Assembly: GCA_021307315.1 (NCBI GenBank)
Contig: JAJSPD010000001.1
Span: forward strand, 372,001 to 436,000
Reading direction: 5' to 3'
Length of the DNA: 64,000 bases
Origin: Bisporella sp. PMI_857
Taxonomy: Eukaryota > Ascomycota > Leotiomycetes > Helotiales > Helotiaceae
Shown here: in pieces, positions 1-13,341 of the stretch
Position numbering within the stretch: the first letter of the stretch is position 1
Layout: every line of letters starts with the position of its first letter
The notes under the pieces: model-generated
Told to the model about the DNA's origin: nothing
The model's database searches: none
The model's input: the letters and a program-made list of their open reading frames with translations, nothing else
Translations under genes and position numbers: made by a program

Positions 1-2
1 AA

Positions 3-185
3 ACCCAAGGCGGTTCCGAGATCTATCTCATCGTCACCTGGGCAATTGTATTATGCACAATAATCGGGCCGTTGAGCGTGGGAACCCTCGTTAAACGGGT
101 CCGAAGATTACAGAGTGTAAGAGGAAAGGATTCTGGTCACAACGGCCCGCTAGGTATATGGGCTGTAGAACCCCACGTTCGCTGA
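3..185 (+). CDS. C-terminal end of a cation/proton antiporter (partial, cut by window edge)
   Basis: Only the last 60 codons and the TGA are in the window. The frame opens with GGSEIYLIVTWAIVLCTIIG, a hydrophobic stretch that looks like a last membrane helix. A basic segment (KRVRRLQ) and a short tail with PLGIWAV follow. This resembles the C-terminal end of fungal sodium or potassium/proton exchangers, where a final helix is followed by a cytosolic LGIW-type tail. The family call is from memory of the motif and rests on a short piece. The 5' part lies outside the window, so substrate and full length cannot be judged. Confidence 0.6.
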   Translation, partial: TQGGSEIYLIVTWAIVLCTIIGPLSVGTLVKRVRRLQSVRGKDSGHNGPLGIWAVEPHVR

Positions 186-3079
186 ATCATCCAACGCACT
201 TTAGATCGTTACCTCCTGCTAAAGTTTTGAACTTGAAAGGATATCTTACTATCAAGGACAAACTAATCAGGAACTGAGCGTGTTGGCACTGTATTTATCA
301 ACAACGAGGCCACGAAGCTGCAGGAACAAACATAGAAGCCTTCTCTCATATGTCCGATTGTAAACTTTCTCAACTTTCAGCTGACCACCGTCCTGCAATA
401 CACCATCTGTTACATGCCAACCATTATCCAAAAAAAACCCAGCATTATAAGACATCTTGCAACAGCTTCATTCAATACCTGATCTAAACCTTCGACTTAT
501 CCTTCAGGAGATAACTCACCAGCTTCATACCGCTTGGCCGTTAATCCTCCTCCAGCGCTGATGTACTAACTACTATTATAGCCTCAGTCAATAAGGAAAC
601 CATAACCTTCCCCAGCCTCACTACTCGTTCCTCACTCGCTCGCAGCTCCGATCTTTCTCATGCTGCTAATATGTAGTCGAAGGCTGGGCAGTGAGAGGAA
701 CAGATATTACCTCACGACCCCCCCTCCTATTTAGAAGCACCTGTGGGAGCTTTGAGTATATACCATGCTTCCTAGACGTCTTATGAGGACCGGTTATTGC
801 AAAGGTGAGTGGTTAACCTTACACTTTGATGGTTTTGAATGTTTGGGAAGATGGTTTTATGCATGATGCTTATCACTCGACAAGCTACTCCTAGACAAAA
901 GAGCGATTCTGTTGGAGGCGAGTATGGGCTTAATTATGATAGATGTCTTGCTTGTAAGAGATCTATGAAACGAATACAAATACGAACACAAAAATGAGAC
1001 GAGCCCGAAGACGAACGCGAATAAGGAATTCAATTATCATAAAGATCTTGCTTTCGGACGTTTTGGGATGGAATATCAAACACGAACGCGAAGAAGAAGA
1101 CGAACACGAGGAAGAACGCGAAGGCCAGATTGTGAGTGTGCAATTGGTCAAAACCAAATCACAATCAGATGTGAAATTGCGAAAGCTTCAGCCCTTACTT
1201 GCTACAGTTCTTCAACCCTGCGGATATATTGTATGTGACTCCAGATATTTGGAAAGCCGGCTTGCATTCTAGTTTGAAGTCAACTGGAAGAAGGACTATT
1301 CGAATGTTCTCGCTTAAGATGTGCATAGGGATCTCTTTTTAATATTACGGAGTCGGTTTGTTTTCAAGTCATTTCCCCTTCTATGTAAGAATTGGCGAGA
1401 GTGGTTACACTGTCAGCCTTGGCCAAGGCAATAAACTAGCCTTCGTATAACTTCCGACGCGCGGGTAGGAGGAAACATATTCCAATCAACCTGAACACGA
1501 ACGCAGCTGAGGTCATTCAACGGCCGCCCGCCCTCTGACTTGAACATCATGACTTGCATTTGCAGGGTTCAAGGTGGAAGCCCAAACCGCCAGGTCTTTC
1601 CATCGCACAGTCTACTATACGGGGATATCTCGAGGCATAAGTGCCGACGTGACGCATTGCCGATGCTGTGATGTACTTTTGTCCCGACCGTTGCACGAAA
1701 GAAAACAGGAACTCGACCTGCGCGCCTGATGCTCCTGATATGATTGCAGTTCGGAACGTTAAGGAGGATGAAATGATGGTTAATCACGAAAAGGCATCTC
1801 ATCCCGTCTCACAGCTGAGTCATTGCTGTACATGAGGCATGTGACGCGGCCACGCACTGGGCAAATACTGTACTGTTAGCTTTAATTCTCAATGATTGCA
1901 GCCTGCTCTCAAGCCCCCTTTCCCCTCTTGGCCTGGCTTGGTATCTGCTTGCAAGATTGGGGGACTGTGGATTCGCGCACGCCGTCTCGCCGATTATTAT
2001 TTTTTTGGCAGTTGTTTTTGCCTCGACCGAAATACATCGGAGCCCTTTGTCTCGGATATCGCAAGCTTCCATATCCGTGCTGCTCCTTTGAACCGCCCGT
2101 TCGGCGGTGCCATTCTTTTGGATGCTTGTTTGATTGGACGGCTGTACGGCGGTAGCGTTGGACACAAATGGCATGTAGAAAAAAAAAAGTGTCCGCGAGC
2201 CAATGATATGGTTCATAGCATCTAGCCACCCGGGGTAATTTTCTACCTACTACCCACTTGTTTACTTTACCACGTATGAAGTGGCACCTCCCCCCCACCT
2301 TCCAATCATCTCGCATACCGCAGTGTGAAAAGGAGGCTCTCGGCCTTCGGTCCCGACGATCTCCCTCCCCCTACATCCTGCACATATTCTACATACTCGT
2401 TTACAGTTGTATAATGCCAATGCGTGGCAAACCCCCCCCAGTCGGAGTTTTAACCAACCACACCTACACCATCACTTGCTTACGTTGGATGCGTCATAAA
2501 CTTCCCTTTTGATCATTTCTAACTGTTAGCATTTGGACCTGAACAGGTACAGTACAGTAACGATATTGTAATACAGCAGATGCCTGTGTTTTGTGCAGTG
2601 CTTTATTCCTATTATTATTATAATGATGGCAATGCATACAGTATATATACACTCTCTCTTTGAATAAAAAAAGGTTGCCCGGCCCGAAAACGTTAAAAAG
2701 CATTGAGCTTGTTTGTTCTCCCATAATGATAAAATTCACCAATCTCATCCAAGCAAACGTCATTTGTTCCTTCTAGAATTCCATCCCCCCTTTTCACATC
2801 GTAAACCAAATCGTCTTCGGGACCCCACTCAAGCCCTGGAAATCGACCAGGATCCTGGAAAAAACGAAAGGAGACTACCAGGACCTTATCTCCATCTGTT
2901 CCTCCGGTCCGCTTGACGGACGGTCGAAGCCAGCCTGCTTCAGCCTGGCTGGGAAATAAGTAAACGAAAAAGGGATACATAAAACCTATGCACGCCCTCC
3001 CACATTTTCTTCGGACTTGAATACTAGGCATCTCTCAATAATCACAGGCAGAGGCATAGGTACAGGTCAAACATTCAAC
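186..3079. other. Intergenic region, no supported gene
   Basis: Short overlapping frames occur on both strands, but none has a recognisable motif or convincing splice structure. A stretch around 960-1130 is rich in imperfect cgaacgcgaag/cgaacacgagg-type units and reads as low-complexity charged peptide in either direction. The last few hundred bases are presumably the promoter and leader of the MFS transporter gene. Confidence 0.5.
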
Positions 3080-5023
3080 ATGGACGAGAAACCTCCCCGT
3101 ACTCCTCTCGATGATGCCAAGTCTAGTGGTTCTCGTACCATAGTTGACCAGGCCAGCGCAAAGGAGAGTGGAATGTCAACGAAAGAAGCCACCAGAGATC
3201 ACAGCCCAACCCGTTCAGAACACTCAGAGCACGATGACGAAACACTACCCCAAGCTGAAAAAATCACATCAATCAAGGAGGCGCAAGCGAAGCTATCAAA
3301 GATTATGACCAGCGGAGAAGGAGTTGAATATCCCACGGGCATTAAACTGCACCTCATATCCATCGCCTTATGTCTCTCCGTCTTTTTGATGGCCTTGGAC
3401 AATACCATCATCGCCACGGCTATTCCCAAGATTACGGATCAGTTTCAAAGTCTTCCCGACGTGGGATGGTATGGATCAGCGTAAGTGTCTCCCATGCTTC
3501 AAAGTCGCCCTGGTAGGCTGACACAACCTCTAGATATCTCCTTACCACAGCCTCGTTCCAGCTTCTGTTCGGCAAATTCTACTCCTTTTTCTCTATAAAA
3601 TGGGTCTACCTGGCTGCCATTGGCATCTTCGAGCTCGGAAGTCTGATCTGCGGAGTTGCGCCTAATTCAGTGGCGCTTATTGTTGGGCGTGCGATTGCAG
3701 GAATTGGGTCTGCTGGTATTTTCAGTGGTGCCTTGATCATTGTAGCGTACTCTGTTCCATTGGTCAAGAGACCAATGTATACTGTGAGTTGAAATCCCCC
3801 TAATAAGAACGTATTCGGGTCCACGACACTAACCTAGATTGCAACAGGGTTTCATTGGTGCCATGTATGGAATCGCATCTGTTGCCGGCCCACTACTCGG
3901 TGGTGTGTTCACTGATAAGGCAACATGGCGCTGGTGCTTTTATATCAACTTGCCCATTGGAGCCATCACAGTCGTATTCATCTTCTTCTTTTTCACATCT
4001 CCTCCCCGGGCTGCGCTTACAACTATGGGATGGAAAGCAAGAGCCCAGGAGTTCGACTTGTATGGTACTGCTGTGTTTATGCCAGCAATCATCTGTCTTC
4101 TCCTCGCGCTACAATGGGGAGGAACGAAATATGAATGGGGTTCAGCAAGAATAATCGTTCTCTTCGTCCTCTTCGGCATATTAATCTCAATCTTCATTGC
4201 GGTTCAATTCTGGAAGCAAGATTCTGCCACCGTGCCTCCAAGAGTAATGAAGAACCGAACCATGCTTGCCGCCAGTTGGTATGCCTTCTGTCTCGGAGCC
4301 TTCTTCTTGTTGCTGGTCTACTTCTTGCCTATCTGGTTCCAAGCGGTCAAGGGAGCATCGGCTATCAAGAGTGGTATTATGAACCTACCCATGATTCTTA
4401 CTCTTGTCATCGTCTCCGTCCTTAGCGGCATTGGGGTTACTCTCGTTGGATATTGTAAGTCGCTTTCCTTCAGTTATGTGCGTCATAAATGCTAATACAA
4501 TGTAGACGCACCATTGATGATCGCTTCCACCGTGCTTATGGCTATCGGAGTTGGACTTATGTACACCTTCACCCCAGATGTCGGCCACCCTGCATGGATC
4601 GGGTACCAAGCCATCGCAGGTATTGGAATCGGTTTGGGCATGCAGCAACCTTTGATTGCGGTCCAAACCGTTCTAGACATCACTTGGGTTCCGATTGGCA
4701 CTTCTGTCATCATCTTTCTCCAGACTCTTGGTGGTGCACTATTCGTCTCCATCGGTCAAAACGTCTTCTCCAACGAACTGGTAAAGGGACTAAAGAAATA
4801 CGCCCCAACCATTGATCCTCTCATTGTGCTCAGCACTGGTGCTACATCGATTCAGAAAGATATCGAAAAAGAATTTCTTCCAGGTGTCACACTCGCCTAT
4901 AATAACGCATTGGTACAGACATTTTTGGCTGCCGCCATAATGGCTGCCCTAACCATCATCGGTTCGGCAACCATTGAATGGAAGTCTGTCAAGGGGAAGA
5001 AGATTGAGATGGCTGCGGCATAA
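3080..5023 (+). CDS. MFS drug/metabolite efflux transporter, 14-TM type
   Basis: Four exons (3080-3480, 3534-3783, 3848-4454, 4506-5023) give 591 aa; all three introns are short with GT/AG ends and preserve frame. The N-terminal ~100 residues are hydrophilic and charged (cytosolic). The first helix then carries [15 protein letters not shown], the LDxTI signature of the proton-antiporting DHA family. [10 protein letters not shown] and [12 protein letters not shown] match the loop and motif-C regions of the 14-helix (DHA14/TRI12/AflT-like) pumps. Such proteins sit in the plasma or vacuolar membrane and export toxic compounds or secondary metabolites. No biosynthetic gene lies next to it, so the substrate is unknown. 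The ATG at 3080 is the only reasonable start for the charged N-terminus. Confidence 0.9.
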
Positions 5024-6010
5024 ATACCTTCTAATGTGGTTTGTTGGCATTGCATATCTAGCATAGATACCCGGCGTTCTTTTTTACAACCTTTTCTTTG
5101 TGGCATTATATCTTATTAATAGGCATAGATGGCGGGACATTTGTATGCACGCACAACTCACTTCTCTTTGTAAAAATAAAGGCGATGATCATGAGAAATA
5201 GTTGAAGGAAAACACCACTTCATAAACCTACAAAATAAAATATAGTGGTTGATGACAACCTTAAATATAAATCGGTCGTCAGAAAATATGCGTCCTTGTG
5301 TGATGTGCCAGCTTAGGAGGCGCTGAGGAAAACTGCTTGTCAAGTTGGGTGCTCACAGTCTGGAGACACGGGGATAGTTTTTCGTTGCGCTAGAAAGATT
5401 GTGTTAGTGTTGAAAGTTTACCTCTGTAGGAAGAGAAATGAAAACCCACGTATCACTACGATGGCCACTTCGGAAAACGAGCGAAGTTTGCTCTGAGCTG
5501 GACAAGTTCTGGAGAATTTATATTTTTAGTGTGATTGCAGCTCGACCCTGTTTGTGGAGGATTTCCAGAGATGAGCCAAGAAAAGTATAACCTTGTATTC
5601 CAACAAGCAGATACGTATACTAGGGGAGATCGTCCTTCACAAAACAATCCAGCTGCAAGCCAAAGTTGAACCTCTAAAATTGTGAAATAGATATTCCAGT
5701 TCCATTCTGACCTGCCCCTGAGCAAGGCTACTAAATCTTTCGCTGGTGTCGAGGCTGTTGGTAGGGGATGAAGCTAATCCCGATTTGGCTAGAACCCCAG
5801 GAAATCGCGTTGCTGTCGTCTTGATCTGGGAGCATCAACAGCTAAAGCGACATACCCTCATAATCAACCTCCTCATCGATTCCCTAATTTCTTCTGGGAA
5901 CAATTGCACATATCACACTCCTTCACATCCTTTCTATCTTATCTTAATTTGTTTGGTATTGAGCACGTTTCTGGGTTGTACAGCGCCCCAGCGCAACACA
6001 CACACACAAG
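5024..6010. other. Intergenic region between MFS transporter and clathrin gene
   Basis: No coding frame here is convincing. The last ~150 bases before 6011 are CA- and CT-rich (cacacacacaag runs straight into the ATG), as expected for a short leader of a highly expressed gene. Confidence 0.5.
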
Positions 6011-9000
6011 ATGGCACCTGCATTGCCTATAAAGTTTACGGAGTTGCTCCAGGTATGGAATCCCGCAGACCTCGCAGGTGTTGTCATAGAGCTAACACAT
6101 GTATCTAGTTGACGAGCGTGGGTGTGGAGGTGTGTGCAATCGCAGCTCTAGCAGCTTCCCAGGCAGCCGAAATAATTACTGACATCAATCGTTGCAGCAA
6201 AATTCAATCGGATTCAACTCATGTGTAAGCCTTAACGCTCAGCATCAATCTCTCTCGCGCTCTAGCTAATTCATGGATAGACACTCGAATCCGATTCCTT
6301 CGTTTGTATTCGGGAGACGAAGGAGGGAGCCACCTCACCAGAAGTTGTTATCGTGGACCTGAAGAATATTAATGCGGCTCCTATTCGGCGCCCCATCAAG
6401 GCGGACAGTGCCATCATGCACTGGACGAAGCAGGTCATCGCGTTGAAAGCACAGTCACGAACTTTACAAATATTTGACCTGGCTGCGAAGGCGAAGCTGA
6501 AGTCGGCCACTATGAACGAGGATGTCGTCTTCTGGAAGTGGTTCAGCGAGACTACCATTGGCTTGGTGACAGATACAACAGTCTACCACTGGGATGTCTT
6601 CGACGCAAATCAGCCATCTCCTGTAGAGGTCTTCAAGAGAAACCCAAATCTGAATGTGCGTGGGAATACCTGCCAAGAATGAGTCTTTGCTAATGAATAT
6701 CAGGGCTGCCAAATTATCAACTATCGTGTCAGCGATGACGGAAAATGGATGGTTTGCGTGGGCATCTCACAACAACAGGGCAGAGTCGTTGGCGCAATGC
6801 AGCTCTATTCTCGAGATAGAGGAATCAGCCAGTCTATTGAGGGACACGCAGCTGCATTTGGTACCTTGAGACTTGAGGGTGCGCCGGCAGATACCAAAGT
6901 ATTCACCTTTGCCGTTCGCACAGCAACTGGTGCAAAGCTCCATGTTGTTGAGGTCGACCACCAAGCTTCTAATCCGGTATTTGCGAAGAAGGCAGTTGAT
7001 GTATACTTCCCGGCAGAAGCAGGCAGTGATTTCCCAGTCGCAATGCAAGTCTCCCAAAAATATAGCATCATCTACCTCGTTACCAAGTACGGCTTCATTC
7101 ATCTATATGATCTGGAGACTGGTACATGCATCTTCATGAATCGTATTTCGAGCGAGACCATATTCATCACTGCTGCAGATTCAGAATCGGCTGGTCTAGT
7201 GGGCATAAATCGCAAAGGACAAGTGCTGTCTGTTGCTGTTGATGCAGACACGGTTATACCATATCTCCTCCAAAACCCAGCGAACTCTGGTCTTGCAGTC
7301 AAACTTGCTTCTAGAGCCGGCTTACCTGGTGCGGATAACTTGTATGGCGATCAATTTAACAACTTGATGAGATCGGGAAATTATGTGGAGGCTGCCAAAA
7401 TCGCGGCCAACTCACCACGGGGGTTCCTTCGTACACCTCAGGTCATTGAGCAGTTCAAGGCTATTCCAGCCACCCCAGGTCAACTCTCTCTCATTCTTCA
7501 ATACTTCGGCATGCTTTTAGATAAAGGAACTCTCAACAAGCACGAGACTTTAGAGTTAGTCAGGCCTGTCCTGGCGCAGAACCGAAAGCATTTGCTCGAG
7601 AAATGGATGAAGGAGAACAAGCTCGACTGCTCTGAAGAACTCGGTGATATCGTTCGACCACATGACCTAAACCTTGCACTCAGCATCTACCTCAGAGCGA
7701 ATGCCCCTGGCAAAGTCGTGGCTGCCTTCGCCGAGACTGGCCAGTTCGAAAAGATCTTGCCGTATTCCACACAAGTTGGTTACCAACCAGATTTCGTTCA
7801 GCTTCTGCAACATATTGTGCGCATTAACCCCGAGAAGGGTGCTGAGTTTGCTACGCAGCTCGCAAACCACGAGGGAGGCTCATTAGTTGATATTGAGCGC
7901 GTTGTGGATGTTTTCCAGTCTCAGGGCATGGTACAACCTGCCACAGCTTTCTTACTTGATGCGCTCAAGGAGAACCGACCCGAGCAAGGCCATTTACAAA
8001 CTCGCCTGCTTGAAATGAACCTCCTCAATGCTCCTCAAGTTGCTGATGCAATTCTCGGTAACGACATGTTCTCTCATTATGATCGACCTCGTATTGCACA
8101 ACTTTGTGAGCAAGCAGGTCTTTCTCAACGAGCCCTAGAGCACTATGATGATCCCGAATCCATCAAGAGAGTTATTGTCAATATTGTCACCAGCCCTACC
8201 TTCAGTCAGGATTGGCTTACCCAGTTCTTTGGGCGTCTGTCTCTTGAGCAATCCCTTGATTGTCTCGATGCTATGTTACGGTCAAACATTCGTCAAAACC
8301 TTGGCGCTGTTGTCCAAATTGCTACCAAGTACTCTGATCTTCTTGGTCCTACACGCCTGATTGATCTTTTTGAGAAGTACAAGACTTCCGAAGGTCTTTT
8401 CTACTATCTCGGAAGTATTGTTAACCTGAGCGAAGATCAAGACGTCAACTTCAAGTACATTGAAGCTGCCACCAAGATGGGCCAATTCCAAGAGGTTGAG
8501 CGTATCTGCCGAGACAGCAGTAAGTTGGACTTTCATTTCCGTTACCCGTTCCAGAATGCTGTGATCGAGTCGATGGAGTCGAGCTCCTAGCTCCTAGCTC
8601 GGCTTACATTTTCTACATTTGGAGTTTTTTCTTGGGTTTTTGGGCATTTGAGCATTCACTAACATTTGAAAAAGATCACTATAATGCAGAGAAAGTAAAG
8701 AACTTCTTGAAGGAGGCTAAGTTATCTGAGCAACTACCGCTTATCATTGTTTGTGACCGTTTCAACATGATCCATGACCTTGTTCTCTACCTTTACCAGA
8801 ACAAGCAATTTCAATCCATTGAGGTTTATGTCCAGCGCGTCAACCCAGCTCGAGCCCCCGCTGTTGTTGGAGGTCTTCTAGATGTTGATTGTGAAGAGTC
8901 AATCATCAAGAATCTTCTTTCTACTGTCAACCCGGCGTCTATACCAATCGACGAGCTCGTCAGCGAAGTTGAGACCAGAAATCGTCTGAAGATTCTCTTG

Positions 9001-11491
9001 CCATTCCTGGAGGCTACCTTGGCTGCTGGAAACCAACAACAAGCAGTCTACAACGCTCTTGCTAAGATCTATATTGACAGCAACAACAATCCCGAGAAAT
9101 TTCTAAAGGAGAACGATCAGTATGATCCATTGATTGTCGGTAAGTACTGCGAGAAGCGAGACCCAAATCTTGCCTACATCGCATATAGAAAGGGCCAGAA
9201 TGATTTGGAGCTCGTCAACATCACAAACGAAAACTCTATGTTCAAGGCTCAGGCTCGTTATCTCCTTGAGAGAGCCGATGCTGAGTTGTGGGCATTTGTT
9301 CTTAGCGCAAATAACATGCACCGCCGCTCTGTCATTGACCAGGTTATCTCCACTGCTGTTCCAGAATCGACAGAGCCGGAGCGTGTATCTGTGGCGGTTT
9401 CTTCATTCCTTCAAGCCGACTTACCTGGAGAGCTTATTGAGCTTTTGGAGAAGATTGTTCTTGAGCCATCTCCGTTCAGCGACAATGAGAGCCTTCAGAA
9501 CTTGCTTATTCTCACTGCAACCAAGGCTGATAAGAGCCGTGTGATGGATTACATCCATCGCCTTGATAGTTACAACGCCCCTGATGTTGCCAACATCTGT
9601 GTTGAAGTTGGTCTCTTCGAGGAAGCCTTGGAGGTCTACAAGAAGATCAATGACCATATCAGCGCTGTTACTGTTCTCATTGAACACATCATGAGTGTGG
9701 ATTCAGCTCAGGAGTACGCGGAGAAGGTTGAACTTCCAGAGGTATGGAGCAGAGTTGCAAAGGCTCAGTTGGACGGTCTTCGTGTTAGCGATGGTATTGC
9801 TTCATATATTCGTGCCGAAGACCCCTCCAACTATAATGAGGTTATCGAGATTGCCACACATGCTGGTAGGGACGAGGATCTCATTAAATTTTTACGGATG
9901 GCACGCAAGACTCTCAGAGAGCCACCGATTGATACCGCTTTGGCTTTTGCTTATGCCCGCACTAATCAACTAAGCGAGTTGGAGGACTTCCTTCGAGGCA
10001 CCAACGTTGCTGACATCGAGCAATCGGGTGACAAGGCTTATGAAGAAGGCTATCATCAAGCCGCGAAAATATTTTACACCAGCATCTCGAATTGGGCTAA
10101 GCTCGCGACTACTTTGGTCCACCTCGAGGAGTATCAAGCAGCTGTTGAGTGTGCACGTAAGGCAAACAATATCAAGGTCTGGAAGCAGGTCAACGCTGCC
10201 TGCGTAGACAAGAAGGAGTTCCGACTCGCCCAGATTTGCGGTCTCAACTTGATTGTTGATGCAGAGGAGCTGCAAGACCTCGTAAAGCAATATGAACGCA
10301 ACGGCTACTTCGACGAGCTCATTGCACTTCTTGAGCAGGGTCTTGGTCTTGAGAGAAGTCATATGGGTATGTTCACCGAGCTTGGCATTGCCTTGACAAA
10401 ATATCACCCCCAGCGAACAATGGAGCATCTCAAGCTCTTCTGGGGCCGTATCAATATTCCAAAGGTTATTCGTGCCTGCGAGGATGCCAATCTATGGCCC
10501 GAGCTTGTCTTCCTATACTGCCATTATGATGAATGGGACAACGCTGCTCTTGCAATGATGGAGCGCTCTGTCTCTGCTTGGGAGCACCACTCTTTCAAGG
10601 ATATTATCGTCAAAGTTGCCAACTTGGAAATATATTACCGTGCACTCAACTTCTACCTCCAACAGCAGCCAACTCTTCTTACCGATCTTCTACAGGCCTT
10701 GACCCCAAGAATCGATGTCAACCGTGTTGTCAAGATGTTCGAGAAATCAGACAACATCCCGCTCATCAAGCCGTTCCTTCTTAATGTTCAGCCACAGAAT
10801 AAGAGAACTGTTAATATTGCCATCAATGACCTTCTAATCGAAGAAGAGGACTACAAGACTCTGCGTGACTCTGTTGAGAATTATGATAATTATGACCCAG
10901 TCGAGCTGGCTCAACGATTAGAAAAGCACGATTTGGTCTTCTTCCGCCAAATTGCTGCCAACATCTATCGCAAGAACAAGCGCTGGGAGAAGTCGATTGC
11001 TCTCTCCAAGCAAGACAAGTTGTTCAAGGATGCCATTGAGACTGCTGCTATCTCGGGCAGACCAGAAGTTGTTGAGGAGTTGCTCCGCTACGTAAGTTTC
11101 CAAATAACATCATCTCATTCAAAGCTAATCTTTGTAGTTTGTGGATATTGGCAGCCGTGAGTGCTATGTTGGCATGCTCTATGCTTGCTACGACTTAATC
11201 CCTATCCATGTTGTCATGGAGATATCTTGGCGTCATGGTCTTACCGATTTCACCATGCCATTCATGATCAACTACTTAGCACAACAAGCCTCGACTATAG
11301 CAACCTTGAAGAAGGATAACGACGAACGCAAGGAGCGTGAAAAGTCACAGGTTCAAGAGGAGAACAACGCACCCATCCTCGGAGGAAATCGGCTCATGCT
11401 TACCGCAGGCCCGGGTGGACGAACATCTCCTGCTCCTTTCGCCCAAACAAACGGATTCGCTCCACAGGCAACCGGCTATGGCAACTTCTGA
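6011..11491 (+). CDS. chc1: Clathrin heavy chain
   Basis: Seven exons (6011-6052, 6109-6129, 6198-6224, 6281-6655, 6704-8519, 8675-11091, 11138-11491) give 1683 aa, the expected size. The start MAPALPIKFTELLQ is the conserved N-terminus. The first four exons encode the beta-propeller, which recruits adaptors; the rest is the alpha-solenoid of clathrin repeats forming the triskelion leg. The C-terminal region has RLMLTAGPGG, close to the QLMLT uncoating site bound by Hsc70 in animals. The protein coats vesicles for endocytosis and trans-Golgi transport. The 155-nt intron at 8520-8674 is longer than the others and contains a small tandem repeat (ctcctag). Splicing joins CRDS and NHYN exactly at a conserved stretch. 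Confidence 0.97.
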
Positions 11492-13341
11492 AGTAGTAGT
11501 ATGAAAACTATGGACTATACATAATAACCTGGGGTTTTGGTGGGGACACTTTGCATGATGACATATCGAAGGGGGTGTTTTCGTGGAGGGATTTCCTCAA
11601 ACCTGATATTCCCATCATGATTGTAGTTGTATGCATTTGGGATGACATTCCGTGCGAGGATGTACGCATTCTGCACGCGTGTAACTGATAGTAACGTTCT
11701 GCCTTGCTTTACTAGATTTTCGGGATATGTAATAGCAATGAAAAGCATTTTACGTCTTCTTTCGTGTTGACCGTTAAATTTTGTAGGTTTCACTTTGGGT
11801 TTTCGGTCACACCCTATTCTATCCAAGTGTTTATCACCGATTCTTCGCCAAAACCAAGTATTATTCTGATTGCGGCGGATAATTTATCCATGTGCTTCCG
11901 AATTATTCCATACCACCAACCATCCTACCTCATCAATACATGCCAGCTTCGCTACCTTTAACACCGTGATGTTGGGGAGCTTCGGCTAGTTGCGCTTAGT
12001 GGGGGGAGCCACAAACAAACCGCCATAGCTCTTACGCATGCAGATTCACAGGCAAATCTTGCCCCCTGCAGCTGAGATCCCAAGAATCTGAGTGTGATCC
12101 TGGGGTCGTGCGCCGGGTGGGTGGATAACAAAGAATCTATTGTAAGTACTGTAAGGGAAAAATCGAGTGCCGAGGCGTTTCGCTCCGGCTTCGGGTGTGC
12201 TTTGGTTTTTTTTTTGGTTTTTTTTTCTCGGTGGCTTTCCAAAGAAATAGAATAGCCCTTGGTGCTTTTCGGCTCACACGACCTCTCAGAGATTAAAAAA
12301 AAAGCAATTGTGGATAAGAGGGCGGCCAGCGGATAACGGATATATGCTTGCGAGAGAAGAAGGAGGAGGAAGAGGAGGAGAAGAAAGGGCGAGATCTATT
12401 GGCAAGGAACTGGGTGGCATGCGCTAAAGCCATATGCGAAATGCTTTTTTAGTGTTGATACTTACTGTATGCATCCCGCGCGCTGATATGCAGAGCGGTA
12501 CTGGTGATGGTGAAAGATGACGAGGTAAATTCTGTTGATCAAGTGGTGAACAGGGGCAGAGAGAAGAAGCACAGTAATATAGAATTTACCTGGCGGGCGG
12601 TTGGGCAGGCGTTTGTCTCAACAAGGAATTTTTTGTATGGTACATATGTCATACCGCCAGCACCGGACAGCCTTATCAGGATGAAACCCAGTGTCTGGCC
12701 AAGTCTTCCGTCCATCCACAATGGCAGTGAATATTTGAGGGCGCGTCTCAACAAACCGCGACCAAAGCTTTAAAGACATTTTCAAGCAGCTTTTGTCGAG
12801 ATCAGTGTTTCTGGTGTTTCTGGTGTTGCTATTTGCATTTGCATGGGTCCAGCAGTTTCCGATCATTTCTTGGGTTTTGGCTTGGGTCACATATCAGCTG
12901 GCTGGGATTGGCTCGGGCCCTTGATAGGGCCTTCCACGGGCATCCTTGGCTTAAACAGAGCTCCCTCCTTCTACCCCACCATAAGGGCCACCGCTGTCGC
13001 GGACAACTGTACGTGCGTGCACCTGCTACCAAAAACCCCAAAGCTTACCAAAATTACTCGCCCGCACTCACACACACACACCCCCCTCTCTTCACTCTTT
13101 CTCTTCAAAATCCTTTAAAGCTAAATCTCATCCCCTCTGGCATCGATATTATCTCCCCTCTACCCCATCCTACATCACTTCTCCAAACTCAATTGAGCGC
13201 AGTGCAACGTTCAAACGTCATAAACAGCTCGTGGAAGCTTCGTCTCACAAGCCCTACCGAGGCTTTGCTCGCTCGAAAGCTCACGGTCCGACGGTTCATA
13301 CTCGGCACCAGCTTCACATAGCTGCCAAAAAAAAAAAGATC
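11492..13341. other. Intergenic region, promoter of pyruvate carboxylase
   Basis: I find no gene here. Notable are long T runs at about 12205-12228, a GA-rich tract near 12355-12390, and a strongly CA/CT-rich stretch from about 13060 to 13190 that looks like a transcribed leader. A run of A residues directly precedes the start codon. Confidence 0.5.
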
